A DNA stretch of 64,000 nucleotides from Hyphomicrobium facile (GTDB lineage Bacteria > Pseudomonadota > Alphaproteobacteria > Rhizobiales > Hyphomicrobiaceae), in the NCBI RefSeq assembly GCF_900116175.1, contig NZ_FPCH01000002.1, forward strand, positions 496,001 through 560,000, written 5' to 3'. The translations under genes and the position numbers were made by a program. The notes below the pieces were generated by a model. It ran no database searches. It was not told the DNA's origin and saw only the letters and a program-made list of their open reading frames with translations. Below are positions 44,771 through 54,064 of the stretch, one piece after another. How positions within the stretch are numbered: position 1 is the stretch's first letter; each line of letters starts with the position of its first letter.

Positions 44771-45457
44771 GTCTTGAAGGTCCTTTTCCCGCCGCGCCTC
44801 AGTTTCGACTTAGCTGCACCGTGGGGCTTATGTCCAGACTGTAGGAAGGAGATGCAGCCGCGCAACAGCCAGTGTGCGGAATCGCACTAAGCTCCGGGTC
44901 GTCAGGGTGAGCAAAATCGAGAAATCCCACCTCATCCACATGGTCAACGGCTTAGAACCACGTTGAAACATACGGAAATCGGCGCGAAACGCGTCATCCG
45001 CTCAAAATTACTAACAGCACAAGATATAGTATGTGTTGCGGCTGCTACCCCAATATATATCCCAGAAAGCGTGACGAGCGGATCGAATCGTCCTACCTTT
45101 GATGAGTGTTCGGCGAGCGTGCGACAGTCCCAGGGGAAGCTGTGGACCAAGCCATCGTCGAGTTGAGACTAAGCATTTCGGAGCGTTATTTCCTGTCGCG
45201 TCCAGCGTAGCGCACGAGCACCTCGTCGCCACCAACCAATCATGTGGTCGGCAGAACGCCGGCGGATTGCGGCCATTGGCCGTCGTCGCTGGCGCGGAGA
45301 AGTGCGCGCTCTAAACGCGGCAAGTTGTGTGCGTCTCAGTCATGCGTCGTCGTCATCACGCCTGAGCGCCGGAAAGCAGGGTCCAGCGCTAGGCAATCAT
45401 TCCATACGGCAGGCGGACGAGCGTCCGTTTGCCGCGAAATCTCGGGGGCACTTACAT
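44771..45457. other. Large divergent intergenic region before nrdJ
   Basis: 687 bases without a supported gene. The centre (about 44960-45070) is AT-rich and contains the two NrdR-box-like sites. From about 45070 to 45457 the sequence is probably the nrdJ leader. I looked for a cobalamin riboswitch (B12 box, conserved stems) because the enzyme needs B12, and do not see one. Confidence 0.5.
45019..45063. promoter_or_regulatory. Tandem NrdR-box-like sites upstream of nrdJ
   Basis: Site 1 (45019-45034) ACAAGATATAGTATGT and site 2 (45048-45063) CCCCAATATATATCCC match the NrdR box consensus ACACWATATATWGTGT at 12 and 10 of 16 positions; site 2 keeps the full core CAATATATA. They start 29 bases apart, near the three-turn spacing of known NrdR box pairs. 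NrdR itself is encoded at 33692-34219. Confidence 0.6.
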
Positions 45458-48400
45458 ATGAAGATTACGCGGCGTTTCACTGAAGCCGGACTCTCGCCTT
45501 ATGCCTCGATCCCGTTCCGCCGTGCGACGTCCGAAATCAAGAACCCCGACGGCTCGGTCGTTTTCAAACTCGACGGCTTCGACGTTCCAGAGCAGTTCAG
45601 CCAGGTTGCAGCAGACATCCTCGCGCAGAAGTACTTCCGCAAAGCCGGCGTTGCGCGCCGCCTAAGGCGTTGCGAAGAAACGCAGGTTCCCTCGTGGCTC
45701 TGGCGCTCGGCTCCCGATGAAGCAGCACTTGCGGAGCTTCCGGAAAACGAGCGCTTCGGCGGCGAGACGGACGCGCGGCAGGTGTTCGACCGCCTCGCCG
45801 GCACGTGGACCTATTGGGGCTGGAAGGGCGGCTACTTCACGTCCGAAGCCGACGCTCAGGCCTTCTTCGACGAGCTTCGCTATATGCTCGCGATGCAGAT
45901 GGCGGCGCCGAACTCGCCGCAGTGGTTCAACACCGGCCTGCACTGGGCCTATGGCATCGACGGCCCGGGCCAGGGCCACATGTACGTCGATTATCAGACG
46001 GGAGAGCTCGTCAACTCGACATCCGCCTACGAGCACCCGCAGCCACATGCCTGCTTCATCCAGTCGGTTGCCGACGACCTCGTCAACGAGGGCGGCATCA
46101 TGGACCTCTGGGTTCGCGAAGCACGTCTCTTCAAATACGGTTCCGGCACGGGTTCCAACTTCTCGTCGCTGCGCGGCGCCAATGAAAAGCTTTCGGGCGG
46201 CGGACGTTCGTCGGGGCTGATGAGCTTCCTGAAGATCGGCGACCGGGCGGCTGGCGCCATCAAGTCTGGCGGCACGACGCGCCGCGCGGCCAAGATGGTC
46301 GTCGTCGACGTCGATCATCCCGATATCGAGGAATACATCACCTGGAAGGTGCGCGAGGAGCAGAAGGTCGCCGCCCTCGTTACGGGTTCCAAGATCTGCC
46401 AGAAGCGGCTCAAGGCCGTGATGAAGGCCTGCGTCAACTGCGAAGCCGAGGGCGATGCCTGCTTCGAGCCGACGAAGAATCCGAAGCTCAAGATCGCCAT
46501 CCGCGAAGCCAAGCGCGACGGCGTTCCCCAGAACTACATCCTGCGCGTCGTCCAGTTCGCGAAGCAGGGCTACAAGGAAATCGCGTTCGACACCTACGAC
46601 ACCGATTGGGATAGCGAAGCCTACCTGACGGTCGCCGGCCAGAACTCGAACAACTCGGTGCGCGTCACCGACGAATTCCTCAATGCCGTTGCCGACGACA
46701 AGGACTGGCAGCTGCGCGCCCGCCTCGGGAACAGAGTGACAAAGACGATACGCGCCCAAGACCTTTGGGAGCAGATCGGGTTTGCGGCGTGGGCTTCGGC
46801 CGATCCCGGCATCCAGTTCCACACCACGATCAACGACTGGCACACGTGCCCGCAGTCGGGGCCGATCCGCGCGTCGAACCCGTGCTCGGAATACATGTTC
46901 CTCGACGATACGGCGTGCAATCTCGCGTCGCTCAATCTCTTGCGCTTCCGCCGCGAAGATAAGTCGTTCGACATCGAATCCTACGAACACGGCTGCCGCA
47001 TCTGGACGATCGTGCTCGAAATTTCGGTGCTGATGGCGCAGTTCCCGTCGCGCCAGATCGCCGAGCTCAGCTATCGTTACCGCACGCTCGGTCTCGGCTT
47101 CGCGAACATCGGCGGATTGCTGATGTCGGAGGGCATTCCTTACGACTCGGCTGAGGGCCGCGCGATCTGCGGCGCGATCTCCGCGATCATGACCGGCGTT
47201 GCCTACGCGACGAGCGCGGAAATGTCGGCCGAACTCGGACCGTTCCCAGGATACGGGCCGAATGCGCAGGACATGCTGCGCGTGATGCGCAACCACCGCC
47301 GGGCGGCTCACGGTGAAACCGAGTTCTACGAGAAGCTCGCGACCGCGCCCGTTCCGCTCGACCATGCCTCGTTGACGGACGCGCGCCTCGGTGAAGCTGC
47401 GAAGCGTGCGTGGGATAACGCGCTCGAACTCGGGCAGGAGCACGGGTATCGCAACGCGCAGGCAACCGTCGTCGCGCCGACCGGCACGATCGGCCTCGTC
47501 ATGGACTGCGATACGACGGGCATCGAGCCCGACTTCGCACTCGTCAAGTTCAAGAAGCTTGCGGGCGGCGGCTACTTCAAGATCATCAACCAGTCGGTGC
47601 CGGAAGCGCTGCGCGCCGTCGGCTACCGGGAAAGCCAGATCGCAGAGATCGAGGTCTATGCGGTCGGTCATGGGTCGCTGAAGCAGGCGCCTGGCATCAA
47701 CACCCAGACGCTCAAAGCCCGCGGGTTCACGGATGAAGCGCTTGCCAAGATCGAAAAGAGCCTCGCTACGGCGTTCGATATCAAGTTCGTTTTCAACCGC
47801 TGGACGCTCGGCGATGCCTTCCTGATCGAGACGCTCGGCGTACCGGCCGACAAGCTCAACGATCCGACGTTCGATCTCTTCGCGCATCTCGGCTTCTCGA
47901 AGAAGGATATCGACGCCGCGAACGAGCACGTCTGCGGAGCGATGACGCTCGAAGGTGCGCCGCATCTGAAGCCCGAGCATCTGCCGATCTTCGACTGCGC
48001 CAACCCATGCGGCAAGAAAGGCAAGCGTTACCTTTCGGTCGAGAGCCACATCCGGATGATGGCGGCGTCGCAGCCGTTCATCTCGGGCGCCATCTCGAAG
48101 ACGATCAACATGCCGAACGACGCGACGGTGGAGGATTGCAAGCAGTCCTACATGCTGTCGTGGAAGCTGGCGCTCAAGGCCAACGCGCTCTACCGCGACG
48201 GCTCGAAGCTCTCGCAGCCGTTGAACAGCCAGGTTCTGGGCGATGACGTCGATGATGCGGAAGAAGCCGCCGACGCGCTGATGGCGCAGCCGATGGCGGC
48301 GCGCACCGCGGCGATTACCGAAAAGATCGTCGAGAAGATCGTCGAACGCATCGTCTATGTGAAAGAGGAAGCAGCCGCGCAGGATCGCGCCAAACTTCCC

Positions 48401-49219
48401 GGACGGCGCAAGGGCTACACGCAGAAAGCCGCTGTCGGCGGCCACAAAGTGTACCTCCGCACCGGCGAATACGACGACGGGCGCCTCGGCGAGATCTTCA
48501 TCGACATGCACAAGGAAGGCGCCGCCTTCCGGTCGTTGATGAACAACTTCGCCATCGCCATCTCGCTCGGCCTGCAATATGGCGTGCCGCTCGAAGAGTA
48601 CGTGGAAGCCTTCACCTTCACGCGCTTCGAACCGGCCGGGCTCGTGCAGGGCAACGAGACGATCAAGAACGCGACGTCGATCCTCGACTACATCTTCCGC
48701 GAGCTCGCAGTTTCGTACCTCGGCCGTCACGATCTGGCCCACGTCGATCCGCGCGAGATCGTCGGCGAGACGGGTCTCGGCTCGAGCGACGACACGACGG
48801 ATGAGCAATTGGCGCTGGATCTGCCGGAAGCCGTTCTGAAGAACGTGTCGAAGGGTCTTGTTCGTGGCAATCCGATCGTTCGGCTTGCCAGCAGCAACAC
48901 GACGAGCGGACCGAAGGCCTCATCGCTCGGTGCCGCCGCCGTTCAGAGCAAGGGCAGCTACGACGTCAGTTCCCGGTATGTGGAGCAGACGTTGACGCAT
49001 GGCGCCACCGCCCTCGCCTCAGACAGCGAAGAGGTGCACGCCGTTGCGTCTTCGTCGCCCGTGCTGACGAAGTCGGAGATCTTCAAACAGCGCGTCTCGG
49101 AAGCGAAATTGCGCGGTTACGAAGGTGTTTCGTGCAGCGAGTGCCACAACTTCACGATGGTGCGGAACGGCACGTGCTTGAAGTGCGACACGTGCGGATC
49201 AACGAGCGGATGTTCTTGA
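45458..49219 (+). CDS. nrdJ: Vitamin B12-dependent ribonucleotide reductase (class II)
   Basis: 1253 residues from the ATG at 45458 (GGGGGC upstream); the longer open frame has no family match before this point. Substrate-site Cys199 ([12 protein letters not shown]) and the active-site block N474-P-C476-S-E478 are present, with [34 protein letters not shown] and a C-terminal zinc-ribbon with paired Cys (CSECHNF...[14 protein letters not shown]) that re-reduces the active site. Long inserts after about residue 320 and 960 are usual for alphaproteobacterial NrdJ. It makes deoxyribonucleotides from ribonucleotides using adenosylcobalamin, without oxygen dependence. Probably repressed by NrdR. 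Confidence 0.97.
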   Translation: MKITRRFTEAGLSPYASIPFRRATSEIKNPDGSVVFKLDGFDVPEQFSQVAADILAQKYFRKAGVARRLRRCEETQVPSWLWRSAPDEAALAELPENERFGGETDARQVFDRLAGTWTYWGWKGGYFTSEADAQAFFDELRYMLAMQMAAPNSPQWFNTGLHWAYGIDGPGQGHMYVDYQTGELVNSTSAYEHPQPHACFIQSVADDLVNEGGIMDLWVREARLFKYGSGTGSNFSSLRGANEKLSGGGRSSGLMSFLKIGDRAAGAIKSGGTTRRAAKMVVVDVDHPDIEEYITWKVREEQKVAALVTGSKICQKRLKAVMKACVNCEAEGDACFEPTKNPKLKIAIREAKRDGVPQNYILRVVQFAKQGYKEIAFDTYDTDWDSEAYLTVAGQNSNNSVRVTDEFLNAVADDKDWQLRARLGNRVTKTIRAQDLWEQIGFAAWASADPGIQFHTTINDWHTCPQSGPIRASNPCSEYMFLDDTACNLASLNLLRFRREDKSFDIESYEHGCRIWTIVLEISVLMAQFPSRQIAELSYRYRTLGLGFANIGGLLMSEGIPYDSAEGRAICGAISAIMTGVAYATSAEMSAELGPFPGYGPNAQDMLRVMRNHRRAAHGETEFYEKLATAPVPLDHASLTDARLGEAAKRAWDNALELGQEHGYRNAQATVVAPTGTIGLVMDCDTTGIEPDFALVKFKKLAGGGYFKIINQSVPEALRAVGYRESQIAEIEVYAVGHGSLKQAPGINTQTLKARGFTDEALAKIEKSLATAFDIKFVFNRWTLGDAFLIETLGVPADKLNDPTFDLFAHLGFSKKDIDAANEHVCGAMTLEGAPHLKPEHLPIFDCANPCGKKGKRYLSVESHIRMMAASQPFISGAISKTINMPNDATVEDCKQSYMLSWKLALKANALYRDGSKLSQPLNSQVLGDDVDDAEEAADALMAQPMAARTAAITEKIVEKIVERIVYVKEEAAAQDRAKLPGRRKGYTQKAAVGGHKVYLRTGEYDDGRLGEIFIDMHKEGAAFRSLMNNFAIAISLGLQYGVPLEEYVEAFTFTRFEPAGLVQGNETIKNATSILDYIFRELAVSYLGRHDLAHVDPREIVGETGLGSSDDTTDEQLALDLPEAVLKNVSKGLVRGNPIVRLASSNTTSGPKASSLGAAAVQSKGSYDVSSRYVEQTLTHGATALASDSEEVHAVASSSPVLTKSEIFKQRVSEAKLRGYEGVSCSECHNFTMVRNGTCLKCDTCGSTSGCS

Positions 49220-49305
49220 TCGCGCGCTCGTGAGGGCGACCTTGAGGATTCTCATAGGCACCTTCTTGCGTCCTCCGCGATTTGAGGTGAGCCCCTGAAC
49301 GACAA

Positions 49306-49328
49306 AGGCCGCAGCCATGCTGCGGCCT
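49306..49328 (+). terminator. Hairpin after nrdJ
   Basis: Perfect 10-base-pair stem (AGGCCGCAGC / GCTGCGGCCT) with a 3-base loop, 87 bases after the nrdJ stop and just before arr. No clear T-run follows, so termination may be partial. Confidence 0.55.
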
Positions 49329-49354
49329 CAACCAAATCACCCGGGACAACATGG

Positions 49355-49783
49355 ATGAGCGGCGAGCGGATAACGGCCTCCGGCAACGCGATACCGCACC
49401 GGTTCTACCACGGCACTCGTGCTGACCTGAAACCGGGAGACCTTATCCTGGCCGGGCGCCGCTCCAATTTCGGCACGCGAAAGCAGTCGTCGTGGGTCTA
49501 TCTGACAGGCACCTTGGATGCGGCCATCTGGGGTGCCGAGCTTGCCGTTGGCGACGAACGGGAACGGATCTACGTCGTGGAGCCGACCGGTCCGATCATG
49601 GATGACCCCAATCTGACGGATAAGAAATTCCCAGGCAATCCCACTCAATCCTATCGCTCCCGAGAGCCCCTAAGGGTCACTGGTGAGGTCACAGGCTGGC
49701 AGGGTCACTCCCCCGAGCGGCTCAAGGAGATGAAAGATCGTCTCGAACAGCTGAAGGCGCAAGGCATCGAAGCGAACGACTGA
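49355..49783 (+). CDS. arr: NAD-dependent rifamycin ADP-ribosyltransferase (Arr family)
   Basis: 142 residues, the usual Arr size; GGGA lies upstream of the ATG at 49355. Nearly all Arr landmarks are present: FYHGTRADLKPGDLI, RSNFGT, VYLTGTLDAAIWGAELA, IYVVEPTGPIMDDPNLTDKK FPGNPTQSYRSREPLRVTGE VTGW and GHSPERLKEM. Arr enzymes inactivate rifamycins by ADP-ribosylation of a hydroxyl group. No integron, transposase or other resistance gene is near and the base composition looks native, so this is likely an intrinsic chromosomal homologue; whether it confers resistance is not known. Confidence 0.93.
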   Translation: MSGERITASGNAIPHRFYHGTRADLKPGDLILAGRRSNFGTRKQSSWVYLTGTLDAAIWGAELAVGDERERIYVVEPTGPIMDDPNLTDKKFPGNPTQSYRSREPLRVTGEVTGWQGHSPERLKEMKDRLEQLKAQGIEAND

Positions 49784-49863
49784 TCCCATATCGTCAGACG
49801 GTTTTGACTCATCGAAGATGACCGGGCGCCTCGCAAGTGGCGCCTTGTTTGTTTTTGGCTTGT

Positions 49864-49890
49864 CTGGATCCCGGCCTGCGCCGGGATGAC
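49864..49890. repeat. Single REP-like palindrome
   Basis: CTGGATCCCGGCC / CGCCGGGATGAC copy of the family clustered at 9740-10172, about 80 bases after arr. Confidence 0.65.
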
Positions 49891-49922
49891 GATGGTTCTA
49901 AATTTGCGCGAAGCAAACAAAA

Positions 49923-49972
49923 GCCGCCAAGGGCACTTTCCGAACGCGGAACGGAAAGTGCCCTTGGGCGGC
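49923..49972 (-). terminator. Rho-independent terminator of the His/Lys-rich protein gene
   Basis: Long stem of about 20 base pairs (arms 49923-49942 and 49952-49972, core AAGGGCACTTTCCG / CGGAAAGTGCCCTT) with a 9-base loop. On the minus strand it is followed by TTTTGTTTG. It starts 46 bases after the stop of the gene at 50018-50299. Confidence 0.85.
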
Positions 49973-50017
49973 GGCTGATAACGCTATCCCGCCCCCCGGC
50001 CGGAACGCGATCAGGAG

Positions 50018-50299
50018 TTAGTGTTTCACCTTCTTGACCTTGTGTGCACGAGCCTGATGCGCGGGCGCCTTGTGCGGTTTGGGCTTCGCATGCACTTCAG
50101 CGACCTTGTGCTTGTGCTTGTGTTTGTGCGCGCGGTGCGCGTGAGCGTGCTTCTTCTTCTCGTCCTTCACCGTATGCGCGGCGAGCGTCTTCACGCCCGG
50201 AGCATGGAGCTTCGGCGCTGACGTTGCGGCTTCGGCGGAGATGCTCGCGCCCAAAACGAAGGCCCCAAGCAAAGCCAATTTCGCGATCTTCATTTTCAT
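50018..50299 (-). CDS. Small exported His/Lys-rich protein
   Basis: 93 residues from the ATG at 50299 (CGGGG just upstream); a second ATG two codons later is possible. Signal peptide MKMKIAKLALLGAFVLGASI SAEA, then a mature part of about 68 residues very rich in His, Lys and Ala (HAHAHRAHKHKHKHK, HAKPKPHKAPAHQARAHKVK). It has no acidic stretch and no Cys. Such composition suits metal or polyanion binding in the periplasm, but that is inference. A strong terminator follows. No named family recognised. Confidence 0.7.
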   Translation of the reverse strand: MKMKIAKLALLGAFVLGASISAEAATSAPKLHAPGVKTLAAHTVKDEKKKHAHAHRAHKHKHKHKVAEVHAKPKPHKAPAHQARAHKVKKVKH

Positions 50300-50500
50300 T
50301 TTTCCCCGAGCTAGTCCCAGCCGTCTTGAGCTGTCCCACAAGGCTAGGGACCGGTTCCCCAAAAGCGAACGAAGAAAAAGTGAAATGCTCTGCAAGAAAC
50401 TTTTCGTATGACGACGCCTATCAATCGGGATTTCCCAAGCCGCCAATAGCGGCAGCACGGGGCTAAATCGTTCGAGTACGAATAATTTTACCGCCGACAG

Positions 50501-51493
50501 TTGACGCGCCGCGGCGTTTTGAGGACGTTGTTCATCGTAGCGTTGCTGTTGGAGGTTCCTTTGCCGCCGGAAGTCCTCGCCCTCTCCTGGGCCCTGCTCT
50601 TCGTCGTCGCCAGCGGCCTGGTTTTCCGGTTTTACTTCTGGCTCGGCCGTCGCTCCCGAGACCGGCAATCGTCGAGCATCACGCCGAATAGAGCGGAAGA
50701 TGCAGTTGCTCCGAAAGCGGCCGCGCCCGTTCCCGTTACTGCGCCGCCACCTGCGCCCCGGGCCGTTGATGTGCCGCGAACTGCGTCGCGCCCAGCGGTT
50801 GCCGCAAATGTGCCGAAGCCGGCACCTGCCCGGGCTTACGCTTCGCCGCGATCATCAATCGAACCTATCGCGCCGAACGTCGAGCGCTCCGTTGGCATTG
50901 CCGATAAGCCGGTCGCGGAAGCTCTGGAACCGCCAAAGCCTTCCATCCGCGCTGCGCTGAAGCCGAGCATCGGGGCGACCCTCGCTCCAACGCCACCGCC
51001 AACGGTGCTGCAAAAGCCGAGCACTGCGGCCACGCTACCGCCTGCGCAGGCTGAGCCGACTGCGCAGATTGCGGAGGTGATTGCGGAGCGCGTCGCAGAG
51101 CCGGCCGCTCCGGCCATTGCGACAGCATCCGATCCGGCGCCGGATCTTCCCGCACCTGCCGCTCCTTTCGTCGCGCGCACGACGTTGTTCAATTCAAAGC
51201 TTCTTCGAGCCTGGAAGCTCGGCGCGATCGCTCAGCGGCTCGACGTTCGCCTCAAGGAATCGCGGAACCGCAAAGTGGTTTCGGGTCCGAAGACGAGCCG
51301 GAAGCCGCCAGAGGCGGTTAGTACGAAGGAATTGAAGGTGCTTGCGCAACGAACCGCCCCGGACCGGGCACCGGTTCGGCGCATCCGTCGTAAGGCCGGA
51401 GCGGAAAACATTCTGGCTTCAGCACAGGCTCAAACGCGGATCGTTGGGGTGCCTCCGCGCGGCTATCGCGTCCTCGCGGCGAATGAGCTGTGA
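50501..51493 (+). CDS. Membrane-anchored Pro/Ala-rich protein, unknown function
   Basis: About 330 residues. The frame opens at a TTG (50501) without a good ribosome binding site; further TTG codons at 50519 and 50528 are alternatives, and there is no ATG before the membrane part. Residues about 8-48 form one or two membrane segments (TLFIVALLLEVPLPP, LALSWALLFVVASGLVFRFY). A long Ala/Pro-rich linker (60-220) follows, and then a basic C-terminal part (FNSKLLRAWKLGAIAQRLDV RLKE; RTAPDRAPVRRIRRKAGAEN) that may bind nucleic acid or the cell envelope. No family recognised. Confidence 0.55.
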   Translation: MTRRGVLRTLFIVALLLEVPLPPEVLALSWALLFVVASGLVFRFYFWLGRRSRDRQSSSITPNRAEDAVAPKAAAPVPVTAPPPAPRAVDVPRTASRPAVAANVPKPAPARAYASPRSSIEPIAPNVERSVGIADKPVAEALEPPKPSIRAALKPSIGATLAPTPPPTVLQKPSTAATLPPAQAEPTAQIAEVIAERVAEPAAPAIATASDPAPDLPAPAAPFVARTTLFNSKLLRAWKLGAIAQRLDVRLKESRNRKVVSGPKTSRKPPEAVSTKELKVLAQRTAPDRAPVRRIRRKAGAENILASAQAQTRIVGVPPRGYRVLAANEL

Positions 51494-51769
51494 ATTTCTG
51501 TGTGACTGTGGCTGATTGAGCGAGCCAAAACCGACCTTCTCGAACCGTCTCCCTGCACCATTTTCTCAATCGTGATTCTTCCGGATCAGCGGCAGACGCT
51601 CGGTTTTGTGCGGTTTTCCTCACGTTCGGCATAACCGGCTGAGCACGGTCCACACCTTATCCTCATCTCTCCCCATTGTTCGTCGGCGACTCGGTGTCCG
51701 GCTGGCTCAGGGCCCGCGAATCAGGGCAATTTCCGGCCAGATTAATCTTTGAGAAATGCGGAGTTAGAG

Positions 51770-52384
51770 ATGGCACAGCAGGTGCGGGCACCCCTGTCGG
51801 TTTACATGCTCGCTGATCATCTCGATGCCGCGCTTGCAGCGGGCGAGGACTTGATGGCTCGCGGCGGCGACTGGCGCGCGCTTACCGAGACGCCTGCCGA
51901 TCCGAGCGACTTCATCCTGCGTCAGCGCGCTGTTGCGGAAGAGGTCCGCAGCTTCGAACTGATGATCGTCGCCCGCATCCTGAAGGCACGCACCCACGCA
52001 AGCTCGCTCGCCGAATGCGACGACCGCTTCCGTGTAATTGCCAAGCTCTTCGTCTCGGGCACCGCTATCCTGCTTGATGCCGTCGAGGAAAGCGGCGACG
52101 CCAGAGCCACGGATTTCGACACAGCGGACGACATCGTCGCCTATGTTCGGAGCCGCGGCCTCATCGCGCCGGATGCCCCGGCTATTCGCGTGGCTTCGGA
52201 TCTGACGATCGACGATAATTTCCTCATCGCGAAACGCATCGCTCTCGGGCCGCTTCTCGATATGGCGGCGGCTTTTCTCGATGCGCTCGACGTTCAGTAC
52301 GAGCTTTTCGGCGGCGACGCGCCGGTCACGTCGAACGTGCGCACGGCCGATGCCGAAGAGAGCGAGCGGGCGCGACTGAACTGA
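51770..52384 (+). CDS. Helical protein of unknown function
   Basis: 204 residues from the ATG at 51770 (GGAG 6 bases upstream). It is predicted by eye to be mostly alpha-helical and acidic, soluble, with no signal peptide or membrane segment. Segments: LSVYMLADHLDAALAAGEDL, LRQRAVAEEVRSFELMIVAR ILKA, DIVAYVRSRGLIAPDAPAIR and LLDMAAAFLDALDVQYELFG. No catalytic motif or named domain is recognised. It converges with the CinA/MoaB-type gene (16 bases between stops). Confidence 0.7.
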   Translation: MAQQVRAPLSVYMLADHLDAALAAGEDLMARGGDWRALTETPADPSDFILRQRAVAEEVRSFELMIVARILKARTHASSLAECDDRFRVIAKLFVSGTAILLDAVEESGDARATDFDTADDIVAYVRSRGLIAPDAPAIRVASDLTIDDNFLIAKRIALGPLLDMAAAFLDALDVQYELFGGDAPVTSNVRTADAEESERARLN

Positions 52385-52400
52385 CGCGATCGGCGGCGCC

Positions 52401-53156
52401 TCACACGCCCAGCGCCGCTTTGAGCGTGTCGACCGCCTCCCGCAGGCGGTCTTGATCGGAACAGCGCAGCACCAAATCGGACGCCGGGCGGCCATCGCGC
52501 AGCAACGGGTAGCTTCCCATCTGCACGTCCCGGTAGCGGCTCTGATGCGCGGAGAATATCTCGGCGATTTCGCTCTCGGGACGATTGACCGGTATCGTGA
52601 CGGACAAGAGCTTGGCGCCGGTCTCCAGCATCGGCGTCAGGCATTGGAGCATCTCTCGCATGATGCTCGGGACGCCGGCCATGACGAAGACATTCCCAAG
52701 GCGAAAGCCCGGCGCGGCCGACACAGGATTTTCGATCAAGTCCGCGCCTGACGGTATCCGCGCCATGCGAAGTCGCGCCGGCGTCAATTCGAGGCCCTTC
52801 GCGGCGTAATAATCGCTCAGAATTTTCTCGGCGCGCTCATCGAGGACGATCGGCACTCCGAAGGCCTTCGCAATACTGTCGGCCGTGATGTCGTCGTGGG
52901 TCGGACCTATGCCGCCGGTTGTGAAGAGATAGTCGTAGCGGCGGCGCAGGGCATCGACGGCGGCGACTATATCGGCCTCATCGTCCGGCACGACGCGGAC
53001 TTCGCGGAGCCTGATGCCGACATTCGTCAGATGCTCGGCGAGGGCTCCGATATTCTGATCTTTGGTTCGCCCGGAAAGGATTTCATCGCCAATGACGAGC
53101 AAAGCCGCCGTCACGATCCGTTCTTCTGCCAAGGTGCTGCTCGCCGATATGTGCAT
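52401..53156 (-). CDS. CinA/MoaB-like molybdopterin-binding domain protein
   Basis: 251 residues. The N-terminal 170 residues form a MoCF-biosynthesis (MoaB/Mog/CinA) domain: AALLVIGDEILSGRTKDQNI, VPDDEADIVAAVDALRRRYD YLFTTGGIGPTHDDITADSI, and FVMAGVPSIMREML. The C-terminal deamidase domain of full CinA is absent, so it is a short, stand-alone form common in alphaproteobacteria. Possible roles are nucleotide-pool cleanup (as in CinA pyrophosphatase) or cofactor handling; neither is shown. Divergent from sfsA with 78 bases between. Confidence 0.87.
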   Translation of the reverse strand: MHISASSTLAEERIVTAALLVIGDEILSGRTKDQNIGALAEHLTNVGIRLREVRVVPDDEADIVAAVDALRRRYDYLFTTGGIGPTHDDITADSIAKAFGVPIVLDERAEKILSDYYAAKGLELTPARLRMARIPSGADLIENPVSAAPGFRLGNVFVMAGVPSIMREMLQCLTPMLETGAKLLSVTIPVNRPESEIAEIFSAHQSRYRDVQMGSYPLLRDGRPASDLVLRCSDQDRLREAVDTLKAALGV

Positions 53157-53234
53157 TGCTTCCTCGTCTTAGCATTCCCGGCCCCCGCACGAAAACACTT
53201 GCCCGCCGGTCCCGCCGGCCGATATGGGCTAGCG

Positions 53235-53957
53235 ATGAAATTCGCACATCCCCTCGTCCCCGGCATTCTCATTCAACGCTACAAGCGGTTCCTCGCCGAC
53301 GTTACGACATCGGGCGGCGTCACGGTGACGGCCAGCTGCCCGAATACGGGCTCGATGCTCGGGCTCGCGACGCCCGGGTCCCGCGTTTGGCTCTCCGAAA
53401 GCGACAGCCCGACGCGCAAATATCGCCATACGTGGGAAATGATCGAAGCCGATCTCGGCCAAGGGTCTCATATCGTCGGCATCAATTCCGGGCGTCCGAA
53501 CGGGCTCGTGACCGAAGCCATTCAGGCGGGACTAATCGCGGAGCTTTCAGGCTATTCGACACTGCGGCGCGAGGTGAAGTACGGGCTCAACAGCCGGATC
53601 GACATTCTGCTTTCGGGCGGCCCCGATAAGCGCGATTGCTATGTCGAAGTGAAAAACGTGCACCTTATGCGGACTGCAGGGCTCGCAGAATTTCCGGACA
53701 GCAAAACCGAGCGCGGCGCCAAGCATCTGCGCGAGCTTTCGAGCATGGTCGAGCAGGGACATCGCGCGGTGATGGTGTTTCTTGTGCAGCGCAGCGACGC
53801 CCAGAAATTCACGGTCGCCGCGGATATCGACGCCGCATATGCCGCGGCATTTCAGACCGCGGCGGCTTCCGGCGTCGAAATGCTCTGCTATACGTGCCGC
53901 CTCAGCCCCATGGAAATCGAGGTTGAGAGGCGGATCGAGATTGCCGATCTTCCATAA
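53235..53957 (+). CDS. sfsA: SfsA-family protein
   Basis: 240 residues from the ATG at 53235. Typical SfsA blocks: RYKRFLADV, SCPNTGSMLGLATPGSRVWL SES, TWEMIEADLGQGSHIVGINS GRPN, SRIDILLS, CYVEVKNVHLM (nuclease-like Asp...Glu-x-Lys), FPDSKTERGAKHLRELSSMV EQGHRAVMVFLVQRSD. In E. coli SfsA was linked to sugar fermentation and binds DNA; the fold resembles restriction nucleases, but the biochemical role is unsettled. Length is normal. Confidence 0.94.
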   Translation: MKFAHPLVPGILIQRYKRFLADVTTSGGVTVTASCPNTGSMLGLATPGSRVWLSESDSPTRKYRHTWEMIEADLGQGSHIVGINSGRPNGLVTEAIQAGLIAELSGYSTLRREVKYGLNSRIDILLSGGPDKRDCYVEVKNVHLMRTAGLAEFPDSKTERGAKHLRELSSMVEQGHRAVMVFLVQRSDAQKFTVAADIDAAYAAAFQTAAASGVEMLCYTCRLSPMEIEVERRIEIADLP

Positions 53958-54064
53958 GAAAAAGCCGAACAACGGCCGAAACGAAAAAGAGAGAGCCAAC
54001 GTACTCTCCACAAGACGACGGCGTTAGGGCGCCGAAAAGGAAACGGAACCCAAGGTGACGAGCC

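Noticed and set aside
44771-45457. Cobalamin riboswitch before the B12-dependent reductase
   Set aside because: No B12 box or the conserved stem arrangement could be found in the leader.
45662-48808. Long antisense open frame (1048 codons) opposite nrdJ
   Set aside because: It is Arg/Asp/Val-rich with no family resemblance and lies wholly inside the well-supported nrdJ gene; such frames are common opposite GC-rich genes.
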